Shown: positions 18,394 through 27,612 of the stretch, in pieces | How the letters are laid out: every line of letters begins with the position of its first letter | Numbering within the stretch: the stretch's first letter is position 1 | Assembly: GCF_018070045.1 (NCBI RefSeq) | Contig: NZ_JAGPYK010000009.1 | Location: 1 to 64,000, forward strand | Origin: Micromonospora sp. U21 | Lineage (GTDB): Bacteria; Actinomycetota; Actinomycetes; Mycobacteriales; Micromonosporaceae | DNA length: 64,000 nt | Reading direction: 5' to 3' | Translations under genes and position numbers: made by a program | Notes under the pieces: model-generated | Databases searched by the model: none | What the model was told of the DNA's origin: nothing | What the model saw: only the letters and a program-made list of their open reading frames with translations

Positions 18394-19440
18394 TCAGGCG
18401 GTGGTGGCGATCTCGATCCAGCGGTCGAGGGTGTCGGCCGCCGCGCCGGAGTCGATCGACTCGGCGGCGCGGTCCAGCCCGGCGCGCAGCGCCTCGGTCA
18501 GATCCCCGTCCAGCCGGCCCTGGGTGGCCAGCGCCGCCGCCGCGTTGACCAGCACCGCGTCCCGGACCGGACCGGTCTCGCCGGCCAGCAGCCGGCGGGC
18601 CACGCCGGCGTTGTACGCGGCGTCACCGCCGCGCAGGTCCGCGAGGGTGGACCGGGGTAACCCCAGGTCCGTCGCGTCCAGCACGGCCTCGCGTACGGTG
18701 CCGCCCTGGACCGCCCAGACCCGGGTCGGCGCGGCGGTGGTGAACTCGTCCAGCCCGTCCTCGCCGCGCATCACCAGTACCGAGTCGCCGCGAGCGGCGA
18801 ACACGCCGGCCATCACCGGGGCCATGCGGGAGTCGAAGCAGCCGACGGCGCCGGCGCGCGGCCGGGCCGGGTTGGTCAGCGGGCCGAGGAAGTTGAAGAC
18901 GGTGGGCACGCCCAGCTCCCGCCGGACCGGGCCGGTGTGCCGCATGCCCGGGTGGAACCGGGCGGCGAAGCAGAACCCGATGCCGGCCTCAGTGACACAG
19001 CGGACGATCGCGTCCGGGTCGAGGTCGAGCGGGACGCCGAGGAACTCCAGCAGGTCGGCCGTGCCACAGGAGGACGACGCGGCCCGGTTGCCGTGCTTGA
19101 CCACCCGGACACCGGCGCCGGCCACCACCAGCGCGGCCATGGTGGAGATGTTGACCGTGTGCGCGAGGTCACCGCCGGTGCCCACCACGTCCAGCGCGGT
19201 GGAGCGCAGATCCTCGGGGAGGTCGACCGGGACCGCCCGGCTCAGCATCGTCTCCACCAGCCCCGCCAGCTCGGCCGACGTCTCGCCCTTGGCCCGCAGC
19301 GCCACGGCGAAGCCGGCGACCTGCGCGGCGCCCGCCGAACCGGCCATGATCTCGCCCATCGCCCAGGCGGTGTCGGCGGTGGACAGCTCGTCGCCGCGCA
19401 GCAGCGCGTTGAGCAGGTGCGGCCAGGTCCGATCGCCCAT
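18394..19440 (-). CDS. trpD: Anthranilate phosphoribosyltransferase
   Basis: 348-residue TrpD, which joins anthranilate to PRPP in tryptophan synthesis. Signature loops are present: DVVGTGGD (PRPP), [12 protein letters not shown] and [12 protein letters not shown]. No other trp gene is nearby; its lone position next to ctaE is shared with mycobacteria (Rv2192c). An inverted CCGGCGCC pair lies in its upstream region near 19481-19503, with no evident attenuator peptide. Confidence 0.95.
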   Translation of the reverse strand: MGDRTWPHLLNALLRGDELSTADTAWAMGEIMAGSAGAAQVAGFAVALRAKGETSAELAGLVETMLSRAVPVDLPEDLRSTALDVVGTGGDLAHTVNISTMAALVVAGAGVRVVKHGNRAASSSCGTADLLEFLGVPLDLDPDAIVRCVTEAGIGFCFAARFHPGMRHTGPVRRELGVPTVFNFLGPLTNPARPRAGAVGCFDSRMAPVMAGVFAARGDSVLVMRGEDGLDEFTTAAPTRVWAVQGGTVREAVLDATDLGLPRSTLADLRGGDAAYNAGVARRLLAGETGPVRDAVLVNAAAALATQGRLDGDLTEALRAGLDRAAESIDSGAAADTLDRWIEIATTA

Positions 19441-19527
19441 GGCGGGCCTCCCGAGCGTGCGAAGTGCGGGTGGGCTGGAACCGGCGCCGACTCATCCGGC
19501 GCCGAGGCGGTGCCGGAGCGGGGGACG

Positions 19528-19923
19528 TCAGGCGGGTGCGTGCGTCCGCAGCAGCTCGGCCACCGTGCTACCGGTGGTCACCGGGTCGAGCGGGTGCACC
19601 AGCGTCGCGTCGACCTCGGCGTACGCGGCGAGCCATCGGTCGGCGGCGCGAGCGATCACCAGGCAGGTCGGGGGAGCGTCGTCCCGGTCGTCCTTGATCT
19701 GCCGCGCGATGCCGATGCCGCCGCCCGGGCTGGCTTCGCCGTCGAGCAGCAGCAGGTCGATCTCGTAGTCGTCGACCAGCCGGATGGTCTCGGCGTAGGT
19801 CGACGCGTCGACGAACTCGATCTGCAGCCCGGGTGCGGGCCGGGTGCCGACGGCCAGCCGCATCCGGTCACGGACCTGCGGGTCGTCGCTGTAGAGCAGG
19901 ACGGTGCACTGACGATCGCTCAT
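19528..19923 (-). CDS. Degenerate response-regulator receiver protein
   Basis: 131 residues resembling a stand-alone CheY-like receiver: beta strand and acidic pair D13-D14, and the phospho-acceptor position D61 in DLLLLDGEAS. The conserved switch lysine after the fifth strand is replaced by histidine (LVHPLDP, H110), and the usual Thr/Ser of strand four is Ala (VIARAADRW). There is no output domain. It may be a phosphorylation-independent or phosphate-sink protein. ATG at 19923 preferred over an upstream start. No partner kinase is adjacent. Confidence 0.75.
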   Translation of the reverse strand: MSDRQCTVLLYSDDPQVRDRMRLAVGTRPAPGLQIEFVDASTYAETIRLVDDYEIDLLLLDGEASPGGGIGIARQIKDDRDDAPPTCLVIARAADRWLAAYAEVDATLVHPLDPVTTGSTVAELLRTHAPA

Positions 19924-20029
19924 GGCTGGACTGGCTCCCACCTCGTAGCTGCCCGCCGATCGTACCGGTCGACGTGACGTAGTCGACATCCCGCCCGTCG
20001 CCGGCGGTCCGGCGTACCGTCGCCGCAGC

Positions 20030-21013
20030 TCAGGCGGGGGTACCGGCGGCGCGTTCGCGGGCCTCCTGACGGTCCAGCTCGCGGTCGACCCGGCGGGCCT
20101 CCCGCTCGGACTGCTTGACCCACTGCACCACCAGCACCGCGAGCATGGTCACGCTGACGAACTCGCCGCCGGCCCACAGGATGCCGCCGGCGACGACCTG
20201 ATCGTTCCAGGGGTCGGACCAGCTCAGGTTGAGCGACGGGTACCAGTCGCCGCCGAAGAGGGTGCTGCTCTGCATGATGGTGAGCCCGAGCACGGTGTGG
20301 AACGGCACGGAGAGCAGCATCAGCAGCGCCCGCGCCGGGTACGGCCAGCGGCCGGGCAACGGGTCGAGGCCGAGCAGCGGCCAGAAGAACACGCAGCCGG
20401 TCATGATGAAGTGCGCGTGCACCAGCTCGTGCGCCCAGGCGTGTTCGAGGGTGAAGCGGTACAGGTCACTGAAGTACAGCGCGAACGGGTTGACCACGAA
20501 GATGGCGAACGCCACCAGCGGGAAGCTGTAGACCCGGGCGACGCGGCTGTGCACGATCGCCAGCAGGCGCTTGCGCGCCCGGGCCGGCAGGGTCCGCAGG
20601 GCCAGCGTCATGGGTGCGCCGAGCGCCAGGAAGATCGGCGCCACCATCGACAGCGCCATGTGCTGGACCATGTGCACCGACAGCAGCGCGGTGTCGTACG
20701 CGTGCAGCCCGCTGACCGTGACCAGCGCGATGCCGCCCAGGCCGGGGCCGAGGAAGAACACCGTACGGGAGATGGGCCAGCGGTCGCCGCGGATGCGCAG
20801 CCGGTGCACCCCGTAGAGGTAGAGGCCCGCGGCGAGCACCAGGCCGAGGGCCAGCCAGCTGTCCAGCCGGGTCTCGGTCAGCACCGCGCCGATGGTGAAC
20901 GGGGGCGGGATCGCCTCACCCCCGGCGGCCAGCGGCGGGCCCGCCGGAGTGGCCGCGAGCACTGCGGCCGGGACGGCCGAGGTGGCGGCGAAGATCGGAT
21001 CGACGTGCAGCAC
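20030..21013 (-). CDS. CtaG-type cytochrome c oxidase assembly protein
   Basis: 327-residue integral membrane protein of the caa3-type CtaG family (distinct from the Cox11 type), with about seven or eight helices and conserved HMVQHMALSMVAPIFLALGAP and histidine-rich stretches (AHELVHAHF). Family members assist copper delivery or assembly of haem-copper oxidases. GTG start at 21013, only a weak ribosome site (AAAAAGC). It is divergent from ctaE across 108 bp, fitting a role with that oxidase. Confidence 0.88.
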   Translation of the reverse strand: MLHVDPIFAATSAVPAAVLAATPAGPPLAAGGEAIPPPFTIGAVLTETRLDSWLALGLVLAAGLYLYGVHRLRIRGDRWPISRTVFFLGPGLGGIALVTVSGLHAYDTALLSVHMVQHMALSMVAPIFLALGAPMTLALRTLPARARKRLLAIVHSRVARVYSFPLVAFAIFVVNPFALYFSDLYRFTLEHAWAHELVHAHFIMTGCVFFWPLLGLDPLPGRWPYPARALLMLLSVPFHTVLGLTIMQSSTLFGGDWYPSLNLSWSDPWNDQVVAGGILWAGGEFVSVTMLAVLVVQWVKQSEREARRVDRELDRQEARERAAGTPA

Positions 21014-21121
21014 GCTTTTTAGGCTAGGCCAGGCGAACCGGACTCTGACGCTGGGGCCACGGAAGTCGCAGGTTTGCCACCCCGCTGATCGCCGGCCCCG
21101 GTCAGGGGCAATAATGACGGC

Positions 21122-21721
21122 GTGACTGCGGCCCCAGCCATTGACAAGAGCCGGATCCACTCCCTGACCCGACCGAACATGGTCAGCGTCGGGACGATCG
21201 TGTGGCTCTCCAGCGAACTCATGTTCTTCGCGGCGCTGTTCGCGATGTACTTCTCGATCCGCGCGGCTGCGCCGGAGCAGTGGGAGAAGCACACCGAGCA
21301 TCTGAACATCCCGTACGCGACCACCTTCACCGTGATCCTGGTGCTCTCGTCGGTGACCTGCCAGCTCGGTGTCTTCGCCGCGGAGAAGGGTGACGTGCAC
21401 GCGCTTCGGCGCTGGTTCACCATCACCTTCGTGATGGGCCTGATCTTCGTGCTCGGTCAGGTGAACGAGTACCGCACGCTGGTGCACGAGGGCGTCAAGA
21501 TCAACGAAGACGGCTACGGCTCGATGTTCTACCTGACCACCGGCTTCCACGGCCTGCACGTGACCGGCGGCCTGATCGCCTTCATCATCTTCATGGTCCG
21601 TACCACCATGGGCCGGTTCACCCCGGCGCAGGCGACCTCGGCGATCGTCGTGTCGTACTACTGGCACTTCGTCGACGTCGTGTGGATCGGGCTGTACGCC
21701 ATGATCTACTGGCTTCAGTGA
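21122..21721 (+). CDS. ctaE: Cytochrome c oxidase subunit III
   Basis: 199-residue subunit III with five membrane helices, the shortened bacterial form. The subunit III signatures [11 protein letters not shown] and the terminal [19 protein letters not shown] (given in part) are present. GTG start at 21122. First gene of ctaE-qcrC-qcrA-qcrB, the operon for the bcc:aa3 supercomplex. Confidence 0.96.
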   Translation: MTAAPAIDKSRIHSLTRPNMVSVGTIVWLSSELMFFAALFAMYFSIRAAAPEQWEKHTEHLNIPYATTFTVILVLSSVTCQLGVFAAEKGDVHALRRWFTITFVMGLIFVLGQVNEYRTLVHEGVKINEDGYGSMFYLTTGFHGLHVTGGLIAFIIFMVRTTMGRFTPAQATSAIVVSYYWHFVDVVWIGLYAMIYWLQ

Positions 21722-21793
21722 TCTTGGCGCGTCACGAACCGCGCCGCTGCTCCGTCCCCTGAGACAAGGTCCAACCGGTTAAGGACACAGCTC

Positions 21794-22630
21794 ATGACTT
21801 CTGACAACGACCGCCGACGCGGTCTGCTCGCGCGGCTGCGCGAGCGGCCCGCCGCGCGCAGCAGGGGCCGCCGCCGGCTGGGCGCCGCGGTCCGGCTGTT
21901 CGCCGCGCTGATGCTCGCCGGCGGCGCCTACACCGTCTTCGCCCCCGGTGCGCAGGCACAGGACAACCCGCCGCTGACCGGCGCCGCCGCCGAGGGCAAG
22001 GCGCTGTTCGACGTGAGCTGTATCACCTGCCATGGACGCAACGCCCAGGGCGTCGAGGGTCGCGGACCGAGCCTGATCGGCGTCGGCGCGGCCTCGGTCG
22101 AGTTCCAGGTCAGCAGCGGCCGCATGCCGCTGGCCCGCCAGGAGGCCCAGGCGCACCGCAAGCCCCCGCTCTTCACCGACGAGCAGACCCGCCAGCTGGC
22201 CCAGTACATCCAGGAGCTCGGCGGCGGCCCGATGGTGCCGGAGGGCGACAACCTCCACGAGGACGCCAACATCGCTTCCGGCGGTGAGCTGTTCCGGATC
22301 AACTGCTCGCAGTGCCACGCCTTCGGCGGCGGTGGCGGCGCACTCTCCTCGGGCAAGTTCGCGCCGAGTCTGCGCCCGGCGACCGACCGGCAGATCTACG
22401 CGGCGATGCTCAGCGGCCCGCAGAACATGCCGGTGTTCGGTGACAACCAGCTCCGGCCGGAGCAGAAGGCCGACATCATCGCGTACATCCAGGAGACGCT
22501 GAAGCACGACCAGGACCCGGGCGGGTTCAACCTCGGCCGGTACGGGCCGTCCACCGAGGGTCTGGCGATCTTCCTGGTTGGCATCGTGGCGCTCGTCTTC
22601 GCTAGCCTGTGGATTGCGGGTAAGTCGTGA
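21794..22630 (+). CDS. qcrC: Dihaem cytochrome c subunit of the bcc complex
   Basis: 278 residues. An N-terminal signal/anchor (about 31-55) precedes two cytochrome c domains with CITCH (C76-H80) and CSQCH (C171-H175), with likely axial methionines M111 and M212. A C-terminal helix (about 257-275) anchors it. It replaces a soluble cytochrome c, carrying electrons from QcrA to CuA of CtaC within the supercomplex. Confidence 0.97.
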   Translation: MTSDNDRRRGLLARLRERPAARSRGRRRLGAAVRLFAALMLAGGAYTVFAPGAQAQDNPPLTGAAAEGKALFDVSCITCHGRNAQGVEGRGPSLIGVGAASVEFQVSSGRMPLARQEAQAHRKPPLFTDEQTRQLAQYIQELGGGPMVPEGDNLHEDANIASGGELFRINCSQCHAFGGGGGALSSGKFAPSLRPATDRQIYAAMLSGPQNMPVFGDNQLRPEQKADIIAYIQETLKHDQDPGGFNLGRYGPSTEGLAIFLVGIVALVFASLWIAGKS

Positions 22631-22694
22631 TCGAGCGGATCATTCGATTCAGTGCCGTGGTGCCGCTCGGCACCACCCGTAGCGAGGTGACGGC

Positions 22695-23783
22695 ATGAGC
22701 ACCCACACCGAGCACCAGGCCCAGCAGGGCCGGGAGCCGCTCGACGTGAACACCCCCGGGCTGTCCCGGTTCGACATCGTGCGCGAAGGCGCCCGCCGGG
22801 ACGACATCGAGATCGTCCACTACGAGCCGCAGGTCGTCGCGGGTTCGAAGGCCGAGCGGCGGCTGGTCCGCCTGGTCGCCGGGCTCTTCCTCCTGACCGG
22901 CCTGGCGGCGACCGTCTTCCTCGTCGTCTACATCTGGTGGCCGTGGCAGTACGAGCCCGGCCGCGGCGGCGACAAGTTCTATACCCCGCTGCTCGGCGTC
23001 ACCATGGGCCTGGCCCTGCTCGGTATCGGCTTCGGCATCCTGACCTGGGGCAAGAAGCTGATGCCGAAGGAGGTGTCGATCCAGGACCGGCACGAGGGCG
23101 CGGTCGACGAGGAAGGCCGCACCATCACCGGGCAGACCATGCTGTACGTGTCCGACGAGCTGGGTTTGAAGCGTCGGCCGCTGCTCGGCATCTCACTGCT
23201 GGCCGGTCTCGCGCCGGTCGCCGCGGTCGCCGCGGCCCCGCTGGTCGGCGGTCTGATCTCCCAGCCGCACAAGAACAACCAGATGTTCACCACCGGGTTC
23301 GCCCCGGCCGAGGGCGGCGAGCGGATCCGCCTGGTGCGCGAGGACGGCCGACCGGTGCGTCCGGCGGACATCAGCAGCGGTGGCCAGCTGACCGTATTCC
23401 CGGGCATCGAGCACGGCGTGAGCAACCGGCACGCCGACTCCCCGACGCTGCTGATCCACCTGCGGGACTCCGACGCGCAGGAGTCGCGGCGGGCCAACGA
23501 GAAAATTGGCCACGGCGACTACATGTGGGGCAACTACGCTGCGTTCTCCAAGATCTGCACGCACGCCGGTTGCCCGGCCAGCCTCTTCGAGCAGCAGACC
23601 AACCGGCTGCTCTGTCCGTGTCACCAGTCCCAGTTCCTGATCACCGACAACGCCAAGCCCGTCTTCGGCCCTGCCAGCCGGCGGCTGCCGCAGCTGCCGA
23701 TCGAGGTGGACTCCGAGGGCTTCTTCGTGGCGAAGTCCGACTACACCGAGACCGTCGGGCCTGACTTCTGGGAGCGGCCATGA
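22695..23783 (+). CDS. qcrA: Rieske iron-sulfur subunit of the bcc complex
   Basis: 362 residues. Three helices (about 60-82, 98-118, 162-188) instead of the single helix of proteobacterial Rieske proteins, an actinobacterial trait. The 2Fe-2S ligands are C288 and H290 (CTHAGC) and C307 and H310 (CPCH); C293 and C309 would form the disulfide. ATG after GAGGTGACGGC. The stop overlaps the qcrB start as ATGA. Confidence 0.96.
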   Translation: MSTHTEHQAQQGREPLDVNTPGLSRFDIVREGARRDDIEIVHYEPQVVAGSKAERRLVRLVAGLFLLTGLAATVFLVVYIWWPWQYEPGRGGDKFYTPLLGVTMGLALLGIGFGILTWGKKLMPKEVSIQDRHEGAVDEEGRTITGQTMLYVSDELGLKRRPLLGISLLAGLAPVAAVAAAPLVGGLISQPHKNNQMFTTGFAPAEGGERIRLVREDGRPVRPADISSGGQLTVFPGIEHGVSNRHADSPTLLIHLRDSDAQESRRANEKIGHGDYMWGNYAAFSKICTHAGCPASLFEQQTNRLLCPCHQSQFLITDNAKPVFGPASRRLPQLPIEVDSEGFFVAKSDYTETVGPDFWERP

Positions 23784-25411
23784 AGCGTCGAAAGTTTGAC
23801 CTGGCAGCGACGCCGGGCAAGGCCGCGGTGGGAGTGGACGACCGCTTCCAGGTGGCCACTCCGCTGCGTCGGCTGCTGAACAAGGTCTTCCCGGACCACT
23901 GGTCCTTCCTGCTCGGCGAGATCGCGCTGTTCTCGTTCGTCGTGCTGTTGCTGACCGGTGTGTTCCTGACCTTCTTCTTCGAGCCGGCGATGACCGAGGT
24001 GGTCTACGACGGCAGCTACGCCCCGTTGCAGGGCACGCCGATGTCCGCCGCGTACGCCTCCAGCCTGGACATCTCGTTCGACGTCCGGGGCGGCCTGGTG
24101 ATGCGGCAGATGCACCACTGGTCGGCGCTGCTGTTCATGGCCGCGATCGTCGTGCACATGCTGCGGGTCTTCTTCACCGGTGCCTTCCGCAAGCCGCGGG
24201 AGACCAACTGGATCATCGGCTCGCTGCTGTTCTGGGTCGGCTTCCTGGCCGGCTTCACCGGCTACTCGCTGCCGGACGACGGTCTGTCCGGCACCGGCCT
24301 GCGGATCGCCTCAGCGATCATGCTGTCCATCCCGGTGATCGGCTCCTGGCTCACGTCGTCGATCTTCGGCGGTGAGTTCCCCGGCACGATCATCATCAGC
24401 CGGTTCTTCATCGCCCACGTGCTGCTCATCCCGGCTCTGCTCGTCGCCCTGATCAGCGTCCACCTGGGCCTGGTCTTCAAGCAGAAGCACACCCAGTGGC
24501 CCGGCCCCGGCCGGACCAACGCGAACGTGGTCGGAGAGCGGTTCTTCCCGCGGTACGCGATCAAGCAGGGCGGCTTCTTCATGGTCGTCTTTGGCGTCAT
24601 CGCGCTGATGGGCGGTCTGTTCCAGATCAACCCGATCTGGCTGTTCGGCCCGTACGAGGCGTGGGTGGTCTCGGCTGCCAGCCAGCCGGACTGGTACGTC
24701 ATGTTCCTCGACGGCTCGACCCGACTCATGCCGGCCTGGGAGATCCCCATTCCGATCGGCGACGGGTACGTGATCCCGCCGCTGTTCTGGCCGACGGTCG
24801 TCCTGCCCGGCATCCTGGTGGGCTTGTCGACGATGTACCCGTTCCTGGAGGCCCGGCACCTCAAGGACCGCAAGAGCCACAACCTGCTCCAGCGGCCCCG
24901 GGACGTTCCGGCCCGGACCGCGGTCGGCGCCATGGCGGTGTCGTTCTACGTCGTGCTGACGCTTTCCGGCGCCAACGACGTGATCGCCGACAAGTTCCAG
25001 ATCAGCTTGAACGCGATGACCTGGGCCGGCCGGATCGGCCTGCTGGCGGTCCCGCCGTTGGCGTACTACATCACCTACCGGCTCTGCCTCGGTCTGCAGC
25101 AGCACGACCGTGAGGTGCTCGCGCACGGCGTGGAGACCGGTATCATCCGGCGACTCCCGGACGGCCGGTTCGTCGAGGTGCACCAGCCGCTCAGTTCGGC
25201 GAACGGGCACGCGGACGGCCACGGCGAGCTGGAGTACGTCGGCTGGGTGGTGCCCAAGAAGATGAACCGGCTCGGGGCTCTTGGCCCGGCGGTCCGGGGC
25301 TTCTTCTACCCGATCGAGAAGCCGGTCGAGGCGCCGGTCTCGCCGGGTCACCCGCCGGTCGAGGCCCGGCCCGAGCGCGAGGAGATCGGCAGCGGCGAGA
25401 GCCGCCGCTGA
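23780..25411 (+). CDS. qcrB: Cytochrome b subunit of the bcc complex
   Basis: 543-residue cytochrome b with the haem-binding helices (MHHWSALLFMAAIVVHMLRV, and FIAHVLLIPALLVALISVHL in the partner helix) and a C-terminal extension of about 120 residues typical of actinobacteria. It holds the menaquinol oxidation and reduction sites and is the target of anti-mycobacterial QcrB inhibitors in related species. Overlaps qcrA by 4 nt; followed by a perfect terminator. Confidence 0.97.
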   Translation: MKRRKFDLAATPGKAAVGVDDRFQVATPLRRLLNKVFPDHWSFLLGEIALFSFVVLLLTGVFLTFFFEPAMTEVVYDGSYAPLQGTPMSAAYASSLDISFDVRGGLVMRQMHHWSALLFMAAIVVHMLRVFFTGAFRKPRETNWIIGSLLFWVGFLAGFTGYSLPDDGLSGTGLRIASAIMLSIPVIGSWLTSSIFGGEFPGTIIISRFFIAHVLLIPALLVALISVHLGLVFKQKHTQWPGPGRTNANVVGERFFPRYAIKQGGFFMVVFGVIALMGGLFQINPIWLFGPYEAWVVSAASQPDWYVMFLDGSTRLMPAWEIPIPIGDGYVIPPLFWPTVVLPGILVGLSTMYPFLEARHLKDRKSHNLLQRPRDVPARTAVGAMAVSFYVVLTLSGANDVIADKFQISLNAMTWAGRIGLLAVPPLAYYITYRLCLGLQQHDREVLAHGVETGIIRRLPDGRFVEVHQPLSSANGHADGHGELEYVGWVVPKKMNRLGALGPAVRGFFYPIEKPVEAPVSPGHPPVEARPEREEIGSGESRR

Positions 25412-25428
25412 CCCCCGACCGCACCGTC

Positions 25429-25464
25429 ACGTGGCGCCCGCCGGAATTCCGGCGGGCGCCACGT
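25429..25464 (+). terminator. qcr operon terminator
   Basis: Perfect 36-bp palindrome, a 16-bp stem with the tetraloop AATT, 17 nt after the qcrB stop. The strongest hairpin in the window. Confidence 0.92.
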
Positions 25465-25603
25465 CGTATCCGCGTCCACCGCCCATCCGACCAGGAGTGG
25501 GACGCCGACGACGCGACCGGTAGACCCCGCGCGACGGGCGATCGCAGGAATAACCCCGGTGAGCCGGGTATCCGTGCGGTCCAACGTCTCAAGGGGGGGA
25601 AGC

Positions 25604-26263
25604 ATGTTGGGTATCAAACGCCTCGGCCTGTTGGCCGCGCTGGTACTGGTCGGCGTCGCGCCGGCTGCGGCCGCGCAGGCCGCGGCACAGCCGTCGACGC
25701 AGGACACCCAGTATCTGCAGGCGGTGCACCAGGTCAACCTGTTCGAGATCACCGCCGGTGACCTGGCCCAGCAGAAGGGCCAGAACCAGAGGGTCAAGGA
25801 CCTGGGCGCAATGTTGAAGACCGATCACACGCAGCTGGACCAGACGGTGCAGCAGACCGCATCCCAGCTCGGGGTTGAGCTGCCGAACGAGCCCAGCGCC
25901 GATGAGCAGGCCGTCCTCGACCAGCTGAACAACGCCAGCGGCGAGGAGTTCGACCGGCTGTGGGTGACCAGCGAACTGGCCGGCCACGTCCAGGCCATCC
26001 AGGCCACCCAGACGGAGATCTCGCAGGGCTCCGAGCAGTCGGTGGTCCAGTTGGCCCAGACCGCTCTGCCGACGCTGCAGACGCACTACGACGAACTGGT
26101 CCAGCTCGCCAACCAGCTGGGCATTCCGGTCCCGCAGACGAGCGCCAGCGGTACGCCCAGCCCGGGTGGCACTGGCACCGAGTCGCCGGCTCCGGGCGGC
26201 ACTGGCACCGAGTCCCCGGCTCCGGGCGGCACCACCGAGTCGCCGGCTCCCAGCGAGAGCTGA
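25604..26263 (+). CDS. DUF4142 exported protein
   Basis: 219 residues. A signal peptide (MLGIKRLGLLAALVLVGVAP, cleavage probably after AAAQA near residue 25) precedes a helical DUF4142/ferritin-like domain (DTQYLQAVHQVNLFEITAGD). The last 35 residues are a Pro/Gly/Thr/Ser tail with repeated PGGTGTESPA, probably a flexible wall-spanning linker. Function of the domain is not established. ATG at 25604 behind AAGGGGGGGA. Upstream GGAATAACC (about 25549-25557) resembles an ECF-sigma -35 element. Confidence 0.85.
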   Translation: MLGIKRLGLLAALVLVGVAPAAAAQAAAQPSTQDTQYLQAVHQVNLFEITAGDLAQQKGQNQRVKDLGAMLKTDHTQLDQTVQQTASQLGVELPNEPSADEQAVLDQLNNASGEEFDRLWVTSELAGHVQAIQATQTEISQGSEQSVVQLAQTALPTLQTHYDELVQLANQLGIPVPQTSASGTPSPGGTGTESPAPGGTGTESPAPGGTTESPAPSES

Positions 26264-26278
26264 TGTAGCGGCAGCAGA

Positions 26279-26309
26279 CGGCCGGCCCATCCGCGCGGTG
26301 GGCCGGCCG
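26279..26309. terminator. Bidirectional terminator
   Basis: Perfect 11-bp stem CGGCCGGCCCA / TGGGCCGGCCG with a 9-nt loop, between the convergent DUF4142 and AsnC-type genes. Confidence 0.85.
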
Positions 26310-26344
26310 CCGTGCGTCCGGCGCCCGTCGGCGCCGCCGGTGCG

Positions 26345-26632
26345 TCAGTCCGCGTTGGCCAGACCGATCGCGAACGCCTCCTCCAGGTCGTGCTGGGAGT
26401 ACGCCCGGAACGCGATGTGCGACTCGGTGTTCAGCACACCCGGAACCTTGGAGATGCTGCCCGCGATGACCTGGGCGATCTGGTCGAACTCGCGGACCCG
26501 GACGATGGCGATGAGGTCGACGTGCCCGGCCACCGAGTAGACCTCGCTGACGCCGGGGAGGTTGGCCAGGTTCTCCGCCACCTCGGGGATCGCGTCGGTG
26601 GCGCAGTCGATCAGCACGATCGCGGTGATCAC
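26345..26632 (-). CDS. Stand-alone Lrp/AsnC ligand-binding domain protein
   Basis: 95 residues corresponding to the RAM (AsnC C-terminal) domain alone, without helix-turn-helix: MITAIVLIDCATDAIPEVAE at the start and SEVYSVAGHVDLIAIVRV in the middle. Such proteins form oligomers that bind amino acids; they may modulate full-length Lrp proteins. It stands by itself upstream of the nucleotidyltransferase on the same strand direction. Confidence 0.9.
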   Translation of the reverse strand: MITAIVLIDCATDAIPEVAENLANLPGVSEVYSVAGHVDLIAIVRVREFDQIAQVIAGSISKVPGVLNTESHIAFRAYSQHDLEEAFAIGLANAD

Positions 26633-26712
26633 TGGACATTTCTCCGTTCGTCGGCGTCGTCGCCCATGCTAGATGTTTCCGCCCGGGCCCGGAGGCGGGA
26701 GGCCGCCGTGGC

Positions 26713-27612
26713 TCAGCCGCGCGCGGTGGCCGGCACGGTGCGGCCATCCCCGGCGCGGATGGCGTCGTGCAGCCGCTCGCCGTCGCGTACCGTCGCGCCC
26801 GGCCAGACCACCGTGCGCCGCACATCGCCGTACACCTGAGCACCGGCGCCGACCACCGACTCCACGCAGCGACCGGCCACCGTGGCGGACGGGTCGATCA
26901 GGGCGCCGCCGGCGGCGGCGTGCAGGTTGGCCGCCAGGTAGTCGGCCGGGGTGCCGGTGTCGTAGAAGGTGCCCGGGTAGGCGATCACCTCCAGCGCGCC
27001 GGCCGCCTCGGCCGGCCGCCACACCGCGCGCACCAGGTCGGAGAAGACCACCGGAAGGTCACGGACCAGCCGCCAGGGCAGCAGTGAGAAGCCGGTGAAG
27101 CAGTGCCCGGCGAAGGCGCCCGGCGCCGTCGGGTCCGCGGCAGGCTGACCGAGCAGTCGTACCCGGTGCCCGTCCCAGCCGTCCAGCAGCGCGGCCACGT
27201 CGGGGCCCGGCGGAGCCGCCGCGTCGGCCAGGTACGCGTCGGCGTTGCCCACCAGCACCGGCCGCCCGTCGATCCAGTCCCGCAGGTTGGCCACCCCGCC
27301 CGCGGTGCCGAGCGGGTCGCCGGGCTCCACCGACAGGTGGGCGCGGTCACCGACGTGCGTGACCACCTGGTCGGCGAGGTAGCAGGCGTTCACCGCGACC
27401 CGTCCGGGACCGGTCAGGCCGAGCCCCGCCAGCCGGGCCAGCGCCCGGTCCAGTAGCGGTACGTTGCCCACCGGGCAGAGCGCTTTGGGCACCCGTTCGG
27501 TGAGCGGGCGCAGCCGGGTGCCCTCGCCCGCGGCGAGCACCACCGCGCAGACCTCCGCGCGTCGGTCGCCCGCCCGCCCGCCGGTCGCCGGCACACCGGC
27601 CGCTCCGGTCAC
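26713..27612 (-). CDS. Sugar-phosphate nucleotidyltransferase
   Basis: 299-residue NTP transferase. The nucleotide-binding signature LAAGEGTRLRPLTERVPKAL is at residues about 19-38, and the metal-binding GNADAYL is about 120 residues on. The C-terminal 70 residues look like the start of a left-handed beta helix (IDPSATVAGRCVESVVGAGA). Likely a mannose-1-phosphate guanylyltransferase or glucose-1-phosphate thymidylyl/uridylyltransferase; the substrate is not fixed by sequence. The GTG start overlaps the NUDIX stop as GTGA. Confidence 0.88.
   Translation of the reverse strand: MTGAAGVPATGGRAGDRRAEVCAVVLAAGEGTRLRPLTERVPKALCPVGNVPLLDRALARLAGLGLTGPGRVAVNACYLADQVVTHVGDRAHLSVEPGDPLGTAGGVANLRDWIDGRPVLVGNADAYLADAAAPPGPDVAALLDGWDGHRVRLLGQPAADPTAPGAFAGHCFTGFSLLPWRLVRDLPVVFSDLVRAVWRPAEAAGALEVIAYPGTFYDTGTPADYLAANLHAAAGGALIDPSATVAGRCVESVVGAGAQVYGDVRRTVVWPGATVRDGERLHDAIRAGDGRTVPATARG

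Noticed and set aside
21014..21667. Longer frame upstream of the CtaG-like gene
   Set aside because: It lies antisense to ctaE and is not hydrophobic; the membrane protein starts at GTG 21013.
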